This document shows, piece after piece, positions 18,883 through 26,611 of a stretch of 64,000 nucleotides of DNA. The translations under genes and the position numbers were made by a program. Numbering within the stretch: the first letter of the stretch is position 1; every line of letters begins with the position of its first letter. Where the stretch lies: assembly GCF_000498535.1 (NCBI RefSeq), contig NZ_AVGG01000007.1, forward strand, positions 310,001-374,000, in the 5' to 3' direction. Below the pieces are notes generated by a model. It made no database searches, had not been told where the DNA came from, and was given only the letters and a program-made list of their open reading frames with translations. The stretch is from Flavobacterium limnosediminis JC2902 (GTDB lineage Bacteria > Bacteroidota > Bacteroidia > Flavobacteriales > Flavobacteriaceae).

Positions 18883-19440
18883 ATGGAAGGACATTATTCG
18901 GTTGCCATATATCCGTCGGAAGAAATAAACGCTTTGGTTAAGACGATGAAGGAAGACCTTGCTGCTAAAGTGGGGTGGTTTCACAGTAAGAATTCGGAGG
19001 GACACATTACCGTTTGCGAGTTCAAAGCTTCGGAGGCGGGGATTGCCAAAGTCAAACAACAATTAATCAGACTGTGTGATGGTTTTGATCCGGTTGAAGT
19101 ACACCTGACGGGTTTTGGATCCTACCCAAACGGTGCCTTTTTCATAGCTCCGGATGAAGTTTCCAAAAACCGGATGAAACCGATTATGAAAAGGATTAAC
19201 GATTCGCTTATCATCAAAAATCTGCATAAAAGCGACGATCCACACTTGTCCATAGCCCGACAATTATCTCCCGAAAAACTTGGCATAGCCAAAAGCGTTT
19301 TCACATCCATAAATGTAAATTTCTTGTGTGACAGTGTGGTAATCAGAACGTTCGACGAAAGCATAAAACAGTATAGAGTCACCGATATTTTTCCGTTTCA
19401 CGGTAATCCGCAGGAAGGAATTCAGGGATCACTTTTTTAA
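18883..19440 (+). CDS. 2H phosphoesterase / 2'-5' RNA ligase superfamily protein
   Basis: 185 residues from MEGHYSVAIYP. The two catalytic H-x-T/S motifs of the 2H superfamily are present: HITV (H41, T43) and HLSI (H121, S123), 80 residues apart as usual. Members act on 2'-5' or 2',3'-cyclic phosphate bonds in RNA or small nucleotides; the substrate is open. The start was moved 21 bases downstream of the first ATG because that one lies inside the promoter -7 element. Convergent with the small-gene cluster that follows. Confidence 0.83.
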   Translation: MEGHYSVAIYPSEEINALVKTMKEDLAAKVGWFHSKNSEGHITVCEFKASEAGIAKVKQQLIRLCDGFDPVEVHLTGFGSYPNGAFFIAPDEVSKNRMKPIMKRINDSLIIKNLHKSDDPHLSIARQLSPEKLGIAKSVFTSINVNFLCDSVVIRTFDESIKQYRVTDIFPFHGNPQEGIQGSLF

Positions 19441-19452
19441 CTTCGAGAACAA

Positions 19453-20001
19453 TTATAGCATCTCCCTTTTTATCGTTTCGAGAGGTTTATCGGTATTGAT
19501 TAGTTCGGTCACAATCCTTTTTCGAAGCACTTCAATATCCTGATTGTAATGCTTTGCCCATTGGGTCAGAGTCAGAATGTTGCGGATGTTTTTTAAGCGT
19601 TTCCGGGTTTCGGCGGTAGTACGCAAAAGTGTCGTTCCGTTATAATCCGGACCGTTTTTGTGATAATAGTTCGCGGTATGATTTTCAAAATCGGCTTCGA
19701 TATAATATAGTTTTTCCGAAGCATTATCGGGATAGAAATCCTCCCATTTTGCAAAGCCCAATTTGATTTTAGATTCTGTAGCGGGATTCATGAGTAATAA
19801 CCGCCACTTACTGTTTGCAAGACGTCCCCAATGATTGGAAAGACGATACATCCCCTCTTCTGTATAAAAATAAGCACTCCCCGATTCGCTTTTAAACTGT
19901 TGTTCAAGGTTTTCTGTTTCCGACAGCGGCACTTCCTTAAAAATACAAAACGTATTCTTAAAAGAATTTATCTTAGGCCGAAAAGAAACAGCTGATGCCA
20001 T
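19453..20001 (-). CDS. Conserved hypothetical protein, paralogue of the 20859 gene
   Basis: 182 residues, cytoplasmic. It aligns over its full length with the 187-residue protein at 20859-21422: both share NTFCIFKEVPL/HTFCIYREVPL, the SNHWGR motif, the WRLL motif, the DFYP-N motif and PDY-G before a helical C-terminus. The family is not one I can name. It is the last gene of a minus-strand cluster; its ATG overlaps the stop of ychJ by one base (TAATG). Confidence 0.75.
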   Translation of the reverse strand: MASAVSFRPKINSFKNTFCIFKEVPLSETENLEQQFKSESGSAYFYTEEGMYRLSNHWGRLANSKWRLLLMNPATESKIKLGFAKWEDFYPDNASEKLYYIEADFENHTANYYHKNGPDYNGTTLLRTTAETRKRLKNIRNILTLTQWAKHYNQDIEVLRKRIVTELINTDKPLETIKREML

Positions 20002-20387
20002 TATCGGATTGCCTCATTGAAAACACCATCCACATAAAACCAACTGTCACCTTCTTTCCTGAAAGTGGATTTCTCGTGATGGATATGGTTTTTCAAACGG
20101 TTATCCATAAAATAAGCCTTAAACTCAACCGTATTTTCAGTTGCTGCAATGATTTCCAGCTTAATCCAACTGTTTTCCTTAGACCAAGCCAAAATGTCTT
20201 TCTTATTGTGATAGCGACGTGTGGATTGGTGCGTGGTAGCCACAAGATAATCTGCCTGTTGCGTACAATACGCCGAATAACGCGAACGCATCAGTGCTTC
20301 GGCAGTAGGTGCTTTTTCTTTACCTGAGATATATAGTTCACAACAATTGGCGAATGGTTTTCCGGAACCACAGTAACAGTTTTGCAT
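20001..20387 (-). CDS. YchJ family protein with SEC-C zinc motif
   Basis: 128 residues from MQNCYCGSGKPFANCC, whose CxCGSGxxFxxCC pattern is the zinc-binding SEC-C motif. The rest (EALMRSRYSAYCTQQADYLVATTH and EFKAYFMDN) is the YchJ NTF2-like domain. The role is unknown. The start at 20387 puts the zinc motif at the N-terminus as in the family; a longer frame upstream runs through a tandem repeat and is rejected. It overlaps the 182-residue gene downstream by one base. Confidence 0.88.
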   Translation of the reverse strand: MQNCYCGSGKPFANCCELYISGKEKAPTAEALMRSRYSAYCTQQADYLVATTHQSTRRYHNKKDILAWSKENSWIKLEIIAATENTVEFKAYFMDNRLKNHIHHEKSTFRKEGDSWFYVDGVFNEAIR

Positions 20388-20423
20388 GGATAAAGGGATA
20401 ATAGATGGGAGAAAATAGATAAT

Positions 20424-20460
20424 AGAGTCAAGAGCCAAGAGTCTAGAGTCAAGAGTCAAG
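20424..20460. repeat. Short AGAGnnn heptamer tandem repeat
   Basis: Five and a fraction 7-base units (AGAGTCA, AGAGCCA, AGAGTCT, AGAGTCA, AGAGTCA) lie in the leader of ychJ. Next to them CTGATGGTTAACA occurs twice (about 20466-20492). The unit is related to the long array at 7119-7284, read on the other strand. Confidence 0.75.
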
Positions 20461-20511
20461 AAAACGCTGATGGTTAACACTGATGGTTAACAATTATAAC
20501 TCATAACTTAA

Positions 20512-20724
20512 CTACTCATTAATCTTCTGATGCAATTGATTAAGCAATACCTGATAACGACTGATTTCGATAATGTCTTCATCCGATTTGGCATGATCTA
20601 TCAACTCGGTAATAATTTCGTCTGCAGCAGTTAATTTAACCTGTGCTTTCTTGTTTTTCTTGGCTACAATTAAATCTATTGCTTGTTGAATGGTGCTTCT
20701 TATTGGGGTGTAATTGATTTGCAT
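20512..20724 (-). CDS. Small hypothetical helical protein
   Basis: 70 residues, predicted to be all helix: IRSTIQQAIDLIVAKKNKKAQVKL, then EIITELIDHAKSDEDIIEISRYQVLLNQLHQKINE. No family recognised. It begins 10 bases after the stop of the 46-residue gene at 20735 and lies in the same minus-strand row, which supports it as a real gene. Confidence 0.6.
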   Translation of the reverse strand: MQINYTPIRSTIQQAIDLIVAKKNKKAQVKLTAADEIITELIDHAKSDEDIIEISRYQVLLNQLHQKINE

Positions 20725-20734
20725 TGTATTGGCA

Positions 20735-20875
20735 TTAACTGTTTTTTTCTTTAAACTGCTGCGCTATGGCTTTGAGTTTTTCTTTTCGAAGCTGCGCCGC
20801 TTCTTGTTCTCTGGTTTTCTTTTGGTCCACTTTCTTTTTGTGTGCCAAACGATTGGTTTCATTGCGTCGTCCCAT
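20735..20875 (-). CDS. 46-residue basic helical protein
   Basis: A short frame from the ATG at 20875 encodes a protein starting MGRRNETNRLAHKKKVDQKK and ending LKAIAQQFKEKNS: 46 residues, very rich in K, R, Q and E, one long helix. The first 17 bases overlap the end of the upstream gene (stop at 20859), and the next gene starts 10 bases after its stop, so it sits neatly in the operon. The composition suggests a nucleic-acid-binding or ribosome-associated role, but this is only a guess. I recall similar short proteins in flavobacteria. Confidence 0.65.
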   Translation of the reverse strand: MGRRNETNRLAHKKKVDQKKTREQEAAQLRKEKLKAIAQQFKEKNS

Positions 20876-21422
20876 ACCGCTCTCCTATTTTTCGCTTTAT
20901 ATCAAGAAATGACTCATTGGAGGTTATCAACTGTTGTATCACTTCTTTTCGCAACGTAATTATACTATCAAATTTAAGATATTTTGCCCAATTTTCGGTG
21001 GTAATTACCTCGTTAATTTGCCGGATTACCTTAGCGGTTTCAGCAGCATTTCGAAGTTGGGCATTCCCTTTGTAATCCGGATTTGCCTGATGCTGAAAAC
21101 TAACTTCAGTTTTCTCCCAATTTACTTCGATATAAAACAGTTTTTCATGATCGTTGTTGGGATAAAAGTCCGTCCAATCAGCATAACCGACTTTCGTTCT
21201 CGATGAAGTTCCCTCGGCTAAAGGCAATAATCGCCAACGACAATTAGCTGCACGACCCCAATGGTTGGAAACTCTGAACAGCCCTTTTTCCGTGAAATAA
21301 TAACTGCTCCCCGATTTGCTGGTGTAACCGAGTTTTAAACCATCGATTTCTGCTAGAGGAACTTCCCTGTAAATGCAGAAGGTGTGTTTGTGGAAATTGG
21401 TTTTGTTGTAGGTTTTTTGCAT
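20859..21422 (-). CDS. Conserved hypothetical protein, paralogue of the 19453 gene
   Basis: 187 residues, first gene of a five-gene minus-strand cluster. It shares the HTFCIYREVPL, SNHWGRAANCRWRLLPL, DWTDFYPNNDHEKLFYIE and NPDYKGNAQLR segments with the protein at 19453-20001, so both derive from one duplication, with three small genes now between them. Aromatic and charged residues are conserved in the shared blocks, which fits a soluble enzyme or binding domain, but I do not recognise the family. Confidence 0.75.
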   Translation of the reverse strand: MQKTYNKTNFHKHTFCIYREVPLAEIDGLKLGYTSKSGSSYYFTEKGLFRVSNHWGRAANCRWRLLPLAEGTSSRTKVGYADWTDFYPNNDHEKLFYIEVNWEKTEVSFQHQANPDYKGNAQLRNAAETAKVIRQINEVITTENWAKYLKFDSIITLRKEVIQQLITSNESFLDIKRKIGERYGTTQ

Positions 21423-21490
21423 GGCGACAAAGATAAAGTTTTAGAATTTAACTATAAATGCTTCTATACAGTAAAAATGCCAGATTTATT

Positions 21491-21498
21491 TATCTTTG
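21491..21498 (+). promoter_or_regulatory. Candidate -7 element (TATCTTTG) for the DUF423 gene
   Basis: TATCTTTG lies 14 bases before the ATG at 21513 and fits TAnnTTTG. It supports the short start over an upstream one at 21384. Confidence 0.5.
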
Positions 21499-21512
21499 AA
21501 AAAACTATACTT

Positions 21513-21887
21513 ATGAAAGAAACCGTTTTGGCTTTTGGCGCTTTATATGCAGGATTAGCTGTTATTTTCGGTGCTTTTGGCGCACATGCCCTAAAGAAAC
21601 GAATGAGTGATGATTTACTCAAAAGCTTTGAAACCGGAGTGAAATACCAAATGTATCACGCAATAGTATTACTGATTCTTCCTCAATTGCTGACTTTTGA
21701 AACGGCTTTGGAGCAAAGTATCGGCTGGTGTTTTATCATAGGAATACTATTGTTCTCTTTCAGCATCTACGGATTATGCCTTACTGCTATGAATGGTAAC
21801 AAATGGCGTTTCCTTGGTCCGGTTACTCCGCTTGGCGGATTATTGCTTGTTATCGGATGGATGACTTTGTTGTTTAGTGTTATTTAA
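21513..21887 (+). CDS. DUF423 family membrane protein
   Basis: 124 residues with four membrane segments. The N-terminal AGLAVIFGAFGAHALKKRM and the YQMYHAIVLL motif are the signature of DUF423 (YgdD-like) proteins of the inner membrane; the function is unknown. Start chosen at MKETVLAFGAL, since an upstream in-frame extension of 43 residues overlaps the divergent gene start and the -7 element. Confidence 0.88.
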   Translation: MKETVLAFGALYAGLAVIFGAFGAHALKKRMSDDLLKSFETGVKYQMYHAIVLLILPQLLTFETALEQSIGWCFIIGILLFSFSIYGLCLTAMNGNKWRFLGPVTPLGGLLLVIGWMTLLFSVI

Positions 21888-21955
21888 AATCTAACCGCAA
21901 AGAGCGCTAGGTTTTTCGCAAGGAACGCAAAGAAAAATTCAACTTATCGGAAATA

Positions 21956-21996
21956 AAAAAACCATCTCGTTACGGGTAACAAGATGGTTTTTTTTA
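21956..21996. terminator. Bidirectional terminator between DUF423 and gdhA
   Basis: ACCATCTCGTTAC pairs with GTAACAAGATGGT with one mismatch, with A6 on the left and T8 on the right. It serves both convergent genes. Confidence 0.88.
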
Positions 21997-22013
21997 TCAG
22001 ATAAGAGTATCAA

Positions 22014-23288
22014 TTATGGGAAGATACCTCTTTGTTTGTATGCCATTTCAATACGCACTAACGCCTGAATGTAAGCCGCTGTTCTCCAGTCAGTTTTGTA
22101 TTGTCCTGCAGTAATAACAACTCGGTTGAAAGCGTCTTCCATTTTCTTTCTTAATTTGATGATCACATCATCCATAGTCCAGATTTCTCCGTTACGGTTT
22201 TGCAACCACTCAAAGTAAGAACCGATTACACCTCCTGAGTTACATAGGATGTCCGGAATAATTTCAACTCCTTTTGCTAATAAAATAGCTTCTCCTTCTG
22301 TATCTGTAGGTCCGTTTGCACCTTCAGCGATTACTTTAGCTTTTACCGAATCGGCATTTGCTTCTGTAATCTGATTACCCAAAGCAGCAGGAATGATTAC
22401 GTCACAGTCAATTCCGAAGAATTCAGATGATGTATAATCCTGAGTGTTTTTGAAACCTGAAATAGTTCCGTTATCCGCCTGGAAACGTAATAACGCCTCA
22501 GGATCAATTCCTTCCGGATTGTAGATAGTTCCTGTAGCATCCTGAACACCAACTAGGATTGCTCCGTTTTTGTTCATAAAGTGTGCTGCCCAGTATCCTA
22601 CGTTACCAAATCCCTGAACGATATATCTTTTTCCTTCCAAAGAAGTGTTTCTTAATTTTGCCCATGATTCCAAAGTAACCACTACTCCGAATCCTGTTGC
22701 ACGGTCACGACCTTCCAAACCTCCTGAACCTACAGGTTTTCCTGTAACTACGTGTTGGTTTTTAGAACGCTCAGCCGGAGATTTTGTAGACATGTAAGTA
22801 TCTGCAATCCAAGCCATCATTTGTGCGTTTGTATTCACGTCCGGCGCAGGAATATCGTGCTCAGGACCGATGTTATCACCTAATGCATAAGTAAAACGAC
22901 GCGTAATACGCTCTAATTCTCCCTGAGAATATTTTTTAGGATCTAATTGAATCCCTCCTTTTCCACCTCCGTAAGGAAGTCCGGCTAAAGATGTTTTCCA
23001 TGTCATCCAGGTTGCCAATGCTCTTGCTGCATCAATATCAACAGTCGGGTGGTAACGCAATCCTCCTTTGTAAGGACCTAATACATTGTTATGTTGAACA
23101 CGGTATCCTGTAAACACTTCTACAGTTCCGTTATCCATTTTCACAGGAAAGTTAACTATAATTTCATTATTTGTAGACGAAAGGATTTTTTTTACCGTTT
23201 CATCCAATCCCATAACGTTAGCAGCTTTGTCAAACTGAATCTTAACGTTTTCATACATGCTCGGCTGGGGCTTAGCTGTTGTTGCCAT
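22014..23288 (-). CDS. gdhA: Glutamate dehydrogenase (Glu/Leu/Phe/Val family)
   Basis: 424 residues, the length of the hexameric NAD- or NADP-linked enzymes. The substrate site is in GGLRYHPTVDIDAARALATWMTWKTSLAGLPYGGGKGG (split here for reading: lysines after WMTW and in GGGKGG), and the nucleotide fold in VQGFGNVGYWAA. It interconverts glutamate with 2-oxoglutarate and ammonia in the cytoplasm. The cofactor is not clear from the loop. Monocistronic, with the terminator at 21956. Confidence 0.93.
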   Translation of the reverse strand: MATTAKPQPSMYENVKIQFDKAANVMGLDETVKKILSSTNNEIIVNFPVKMDNGTVEVFTGYRVQHNNVLGPYKGGLRYHPTVDIDAARALATWMTWKTSLAGLPYGGGKGGIQLDPKKYSQGELERITRRFTYALGDNIGPEHDIPAPDVNTNAQMMAWIADTYMSTKSPAERSKNQHVVTGKPVGSGGLEGRDRATGFGVVVTLESWAKLRNTSLEGKRYIVQGFGNVGYWAAHFMNKNGAILVGVQDATGTIYNPEGIDPEALLRFQADNGTISGFKNTQDYTSSEFFGIDCDVIIPAALGNQITEANADSVKAKVIAEGANGPTDTEGEAILLAKGVEIIPDILCNSGGVIGSYFEWLQNRNGEIWTMDDVIIKLRKKMEDAFNRVVITAGQYKTDWRTAAYIQALVRIEMAYKQRGIFP

Positions 23289-23462
23289 AATTTTAATGAT
23301 TTACAACTTATTCTTTTTTATTTGTTTTATTTCTTGCTCTGAAAAAAGCAAGCAAATATATGGTTTTTAAATAAACCTAAAATCATTTTTGGCAATAAAA
23401 TGCAATACAAATTAACAAATTGGTAATACCTGATAAGCAATTCATAAAGTAATCGCAACATT

Positions 23463-23507
23463 AGTAACAAAAGTTACTTAACAAGGCTTTTCAAAATCTT
23501 ATATTTG
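23463..23507 (+). promoter_or_regulatory. FNR-like dyad and -7 element upstream of the Crp/Fnr gene
   Basis: AGTAACAAAAGTTACT (23463-23478) is a perfect six-four-six dyad of the Crp/Fnr kind. TATATTTG at 23500-23507 is a good -7 element. The dyad centre is about 29.5 bases before the -7 start, which places it near -41 from the expected transcript start, the class II activator position. The same core occurs before the 25005 gene. Confidence 0.65.
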
Positions 23508-23521
23508 TAAAAAAACATGAT

Positions 23522-24154
23522 ATGTATCAGTTATTAAAAGAATCGTACTCCTATTTATTCGAAGATGAATTGCTAAAGGAAATCGCTTCTGTGGGTATTC
23601 ACCGTAAATTTCGTCAGGATGAAATTCTGATTGAGATTGGCGAACAGATAAAATTTATGCCGATACTCTTAAACGGAGCCATAAAAATTCTGCGCGAAGA
23701 TGAAAACGGCGATGAATTGCTCCTGTACTTTTTGGAACGCGGGGATACTTGTGCCATGACTTTAACCTGTTGCCTCGGAAAAAACAAGAGCAAAATAATG
23801 GCAATTTCCGAAACCGACGGCGATTTAATCATGATTCCAATTGAAAAAATGGAAGAATGGCTGGTAAAATACAAATCGTGGCGTAATTTTGTCTTCGAAA
23901 GTTACAATGTACGCCTGCTTGAAATGCTGGAGGCTATTGATACTTTGGCTTTCATGAAGATGGATGAGCGCCTGTACAAATACCTTACCGACAAGGCAAA
24001 GGTTTTAGGCACTTCGGAAATTGCCAACACGCATCAGGAAATTGCAACAGACATGCACACTTCCCGCGTAGTAATTTCCCGTTTGTTAAAAAGCCTGGAA
24101 CTGGAAGGAAAAATAAAACTGAACCGCAATAAAATAGAAATACTGCAATTTTAA
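23522..24154 (+). CDS. Crp/Fnr family transcriptional regulator
   Basis: 210 residues: an N-terminal cyclic-nucleotide-type beta barrel (about 15-120) and a C-terminal winged helix with the recognition region HQEIATDMHTSRVVISRLLKSLE. There is no FNR-type four-cysteine cluster at the N-terminus, but GDTCAMTLTCCLG has three close cysteines (C77, C83, C84) in the barrel, a possible thiol or persulfide sensor. Its stop overlaps the start of the TSUP gene (TAATG), and a CstB-like gene follows, so it most likely controls sulfide handling. A dyad lies in its own promoter, which suggests autoregulation. Confidence 0.88.
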   Translation: MYQLLKESYSYLFEDELLKEIASVGIHRKFRQDEILIEIGEQIKFMPILLNGAIKILREDENGDELLLYFLERGDTCAMTLTCCLGKNKSKIMAISETDGDLIMIPIEKMEEWLVKYKSWRNFVFESYNVRLLEMLEAIDTLAFMKMDERLYKYLTDKAKVLGTSEIANTHQEIATDMHTSRVVISRLLKSLELEGKIKLNRNKIEILQF

Positions 24155-24945
24155 TGGAAATAATAGGTTACATCGGTGCTTTACTGATAGGACTAATACT
24201 CGGACTCACCGGTGGAGGCGGCTCCATACTCACGGTTCCGATTTTGGTTTACATTTTAAGCTACAGCCCGATTACAGCAACAGCTTATTCATTGTTTATC
24301 GTAGGAACAACCTCGGCGTTTGGTGCCACACAAAATTTTTTTAAGGGTTTTGTGGATATCAAAAAAGGATTCCTTTTTGCCATCCCATCCTTTACAGCAG
24401 TTTACTTAACCCGACGCTTTCTGGTTCCGCAACTGCCCGATACCATTTTCTCTTTTTCAGATTTCAGCTTAAGCAAAGAAGCCTTTTTAATGCTGTTTTT
24501 TGCCGTCATCATGTTTTTTGCATCCTTATCCATGCTGAGAAAAAAGAAATTAAATGACTTTGAAAACACTAAAGAAGAATCAAAATTGCTTTTTATCGCA
24601 CAAACGTTCAGCGTTGGAATTTTAATCGGACTGGTAGGGGCTGGTGGTGGCTTCCTAATCATTCCTTCATTGGTGTTTTTCGGAAAACTACCCATGCGAA
24701 ATGCGGTTGCCACTTCCCTGTTCATTATTGCCCTGAATTCCCTGATCGGATTTATCGGAGACATACAGACACTGGAAATTGACTGGCGCTTTCTGATCAG
24801 TTTCACTTCATTATCCGTTATCGGTATTTTTATCGGAATATATCTTAATAAGTTCTTAAATGAAGCGCAACTTAAAAAAGGGTTTGGTTACTTTGTATTA
24901 CTGATGGCACTCTTTATCTTATCTAAAGAATTTCTCAAACTGTAA
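24154..24945 (+). CDS. TSUP (TauE/SafE) family membrane transporter
   Basis: 263 residues with about eight membrane segments in two similar halves, each with the glycine-rich family motif: GLTGGGGSILTVPIL (near 20) and GLVGAGGGFLIIPSLV (near 165). TSUP carriers move sulfite, thiosulfate or sulfur-containing organic anions across the inner membrane. Overlap with the regulator gene by one base and the neighbouring persulfide dioxygenase point to export of sulfite or a related sulfur anion. Confidence 0.88.
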   Translation: MEIIGYIGALLIGLILGLTGGGGSILTVPILVYILSYSPITATAYSLFIVGTTSAFGATQNFFKGFVDIKKGFLFAIPSFTAVYLTRRFLVPQLPDTIFSFSDFSLSKEAFLMLFFAVIMFFASLSMLRKKKLNDFENTKEESKLLFIAQTFSVGILIGLVGAGGGFLIIPSLVFFGKLPMRNAVATSLFIIALNSLIGFIGDIQTLEIDWRFLISFTSLSVIGIFIGIYLNKFLNEAQLKKGFGYFVLLMALFILSKEFLKL

Positions 24946-24984
24946 CCAATGTTACTCTTATTTTTAAATATTGAATTACCTTTA
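24942..24984 (+). promoter_or_regulatory. Second FNR-like dyad before the CstB-like gene
   Basis: GTAACCAATGTTAC (24942-24955) repeats the GTAAC-N4-GTTAC core of the site at 23463. TACCTTTA at 24977-24984 is a near-match to the -7 element, starting about 28 bases after the dyad centre, the same geometry as at the regulator promoter. The dyad overlaps the end of the TSUP gene. Confidence 0.6.
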
Positions 24985-25004
24985 CACAAAATTAGAATAC
25001 TGAT

Positions 25005-26420
25005 ATGAAAATAGAACAAATTTATACCGGATGTATTGCTCATGCAGCGTATTATATTGAAAATAATGGTGAAGCCGCTATTTTTGATCCGCTTCGTGAA
25101 GTACAATCATATATCGATAAAGCGGCAAAAGACAATGCAAAAATCAAATACATTTTTGAAACGCATTTCCACGCCGATTTCGTCTCTGGTCATTTAGATT
25201 TAGCAAATAAAACAGGTGCTCAGATTGTATACGGTCCGACCGCAAAACCAAGTTTCGAAGCCATCATAGCCGAAGACAACCAGGAATTTAAAATCGGAAA
25301 TTACACGATCAAAGCCCTTCATACACCGGGTCATACACTGGAAAGCACCACATACCTTTTAATTGACGAAAACGATATCCAACGCGGAATCATCACCGGA
25401 GACACTTTATTTATAGGTGATGTGGGAAGACCTGATTTGGCTCAGAAACTCGTAACCGATTTAACTCAGGAAAAACTGGCCGGAATGTTATTCGATTCGC
25501 TTCGCAACAAAATCATGCCGTTGTCGGACGATCTTATCGTGTATCCAAATCACGGTGCCGGTAGTGCCTGCGGAAAAAACATGAGTAAAGAAACCACAGA
25601 TACTTTAGGAAACCAGAAAAAAGTAAACTATGCTTTGCGTGCCGACATGACCAAAGAAGAGTTTACCAAGGAATTACTGGAAGGCCTTAGTGCACCTCCA
25701 GCCTATTTCCCTCAAAACGTTTTAATGAATATTCAGGGATATGACAGCTTAGAAACCATCATGACCAAAGCCAATACCGCTTTAGAGCCCGCTGCATTTG
25801 AAACAGTAGCAAATCAATCGGAGGCTTTAATTCTGGATGTGCGCCACGAAAATGATTTCGTTAAAGAACACGTTCCTAATTCCATATTTATTGGGTTACA
25901 CGGAAACTTTGCCCCATGGGTTGGCGCTTTGATTATGGACGTTAAACAACCTATTTTATTAATTGCACCGGAAGGGAAAGAAGAAGAAGCTATTACCCGT
26001 TTAGCACGTGTAGGCTTCGATAATTGTCTTGGATACCTGAAAGGTGGACTGGAATCATGGAAAGCAGCAGGTTTTGAAACTGATAGCATTGCTTCGATTT
26101 CTCCCGAACAATTCGCTACGGAAAAAGATCAAACAAAACATCCGATTATCGATTCAAGAAAACCGGGAGAATACATGGCTGAACACGTTGAGAATGCAGT
26201 AAATATTCCATTGGATTTTGTAAACAGTCATCTTTCCGAAGTACCTAAAACAGAAGAATTCTATCTGCACTGTGCCGGTGGATACCGTTCTGTAATTATG
26301 GCTTCCATCCTGAAATCACGTGGTTTTCACAATATGATTAATGTGGAAAAAGGAATCAGCGGAATTCGTAATGCCGGAGTACCGTTAACGCAATTTGTAT
26401 GTCCTTCCACCCTGAAATAA
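25005..26420 (+). CDS. CstB-like persulfide dioxygenase-rhodanese fusion
   Basis: 471 residues: a metallo-beta-lactamase domain (1-240) with the ETHFHADFVSGH metal motif, HTPGHT, and the NHGAGS region; a first rhodanese domain (about 255-355) that lacks the active cysteine (LIAPEGKEEE in its place); and a second rhodanese domain with the active loop HCAGGYRS (C423). This order of dioxygenase, inactive rhodanese and active rhodanese is that of staphylococcal CstB, which converts persulfides to thiosulfate. The gene has its own promoter dyad but also follows the TSUP gene closely. Confidence 0.88.
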   Translation: MKIEQIYTGCIAHAAYYIENNGEAAIFDPLREVQSYIDKAAKDNAKIKYIFETHFHADFVSGHLDLANKTGAQIVYGPTAKPSFEAIIAEDNQEFKIGNYTIKALHTPGHTLESTTYLLIDENDIQRGIITGDTLFIGDVGRPDLAQKLVTDLTQEKLAGMLFDSLRNKIMPLSDDLIVYPNHGAGSACGKNMSKETTDTLGNQKKVNYALRADMTKEEFTKELLEGLSAPPAYFPQNVLMNIQGYDSLETIMTKANTALEPAAFETVANQSEALILDVRHENDFVKEHVPNSIFIGLHGNFAPWVGALIMDVKQPILLIAPEGKEEEAITRLARVGFDNCLGYLKGGLESWKAAGFETDSIASISPEQFATEKDQTKHPIIDSRKPGEYMAEHVENAVNIPLDFVNSHLSEVPKTEEFYLHCAGGYRSVIMASILKSRGFHNMINVEKGISGIRNAGVPLTQFVCPSTLK

Positions 26421-26457
26421 AAGATCATCGGGTTTGAAATATAAATTATCACAAAGT

Positions 26458-26483
26458 AAAAATCAGACACTTGTCTGATTTTT
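26458..26483 (+). terminator. Rho-independent terminator of the sulfide cluster
   Basis: AAAATCAGACA and TGTCTGATTTT form an eleven-pair stem with a CT-type small loop, with T5 after it. It is about 40 bases after the stop of the CstB-like gene. Confidence 0.88.
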
Positions 26484-26543
26484 ATTATTTAAATACTAAC
26501 AAAAAATTAGCAGTGCAGATTATTAACAGGTGAAAAAAATAAA

Positions 26544-26551
26544 TACTTTTG
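26544..26551 (+). promoter_or_regulatory. Candidate -7 element (TACTTTTG) for the TlpA-like gene
   Basis: TACTTTTG lies 61 bases before the ATG at 26612. No clear -33 element is seen. Confidence 0.45.
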
Positions 26552-26611
26552 CACCGCTAACAAATAAATGCAAAATGAATCTGCGGATTCCTAAATAAAA
26601 AACAACTGATT

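Noticed and set aside
20388-20480. N-terminal extension of YchJ by 31 residues
   Set aside because: It runs through a tandem repeat, and family members begin with the SEC-C motif at the later ATG.
21956-21996. GTTAC-GGG-TAAC as another site of the Crp/Fnr dyad
   Set aside because: The half-sites are in the reverse order and form the stem of a terminator between convergent genes.
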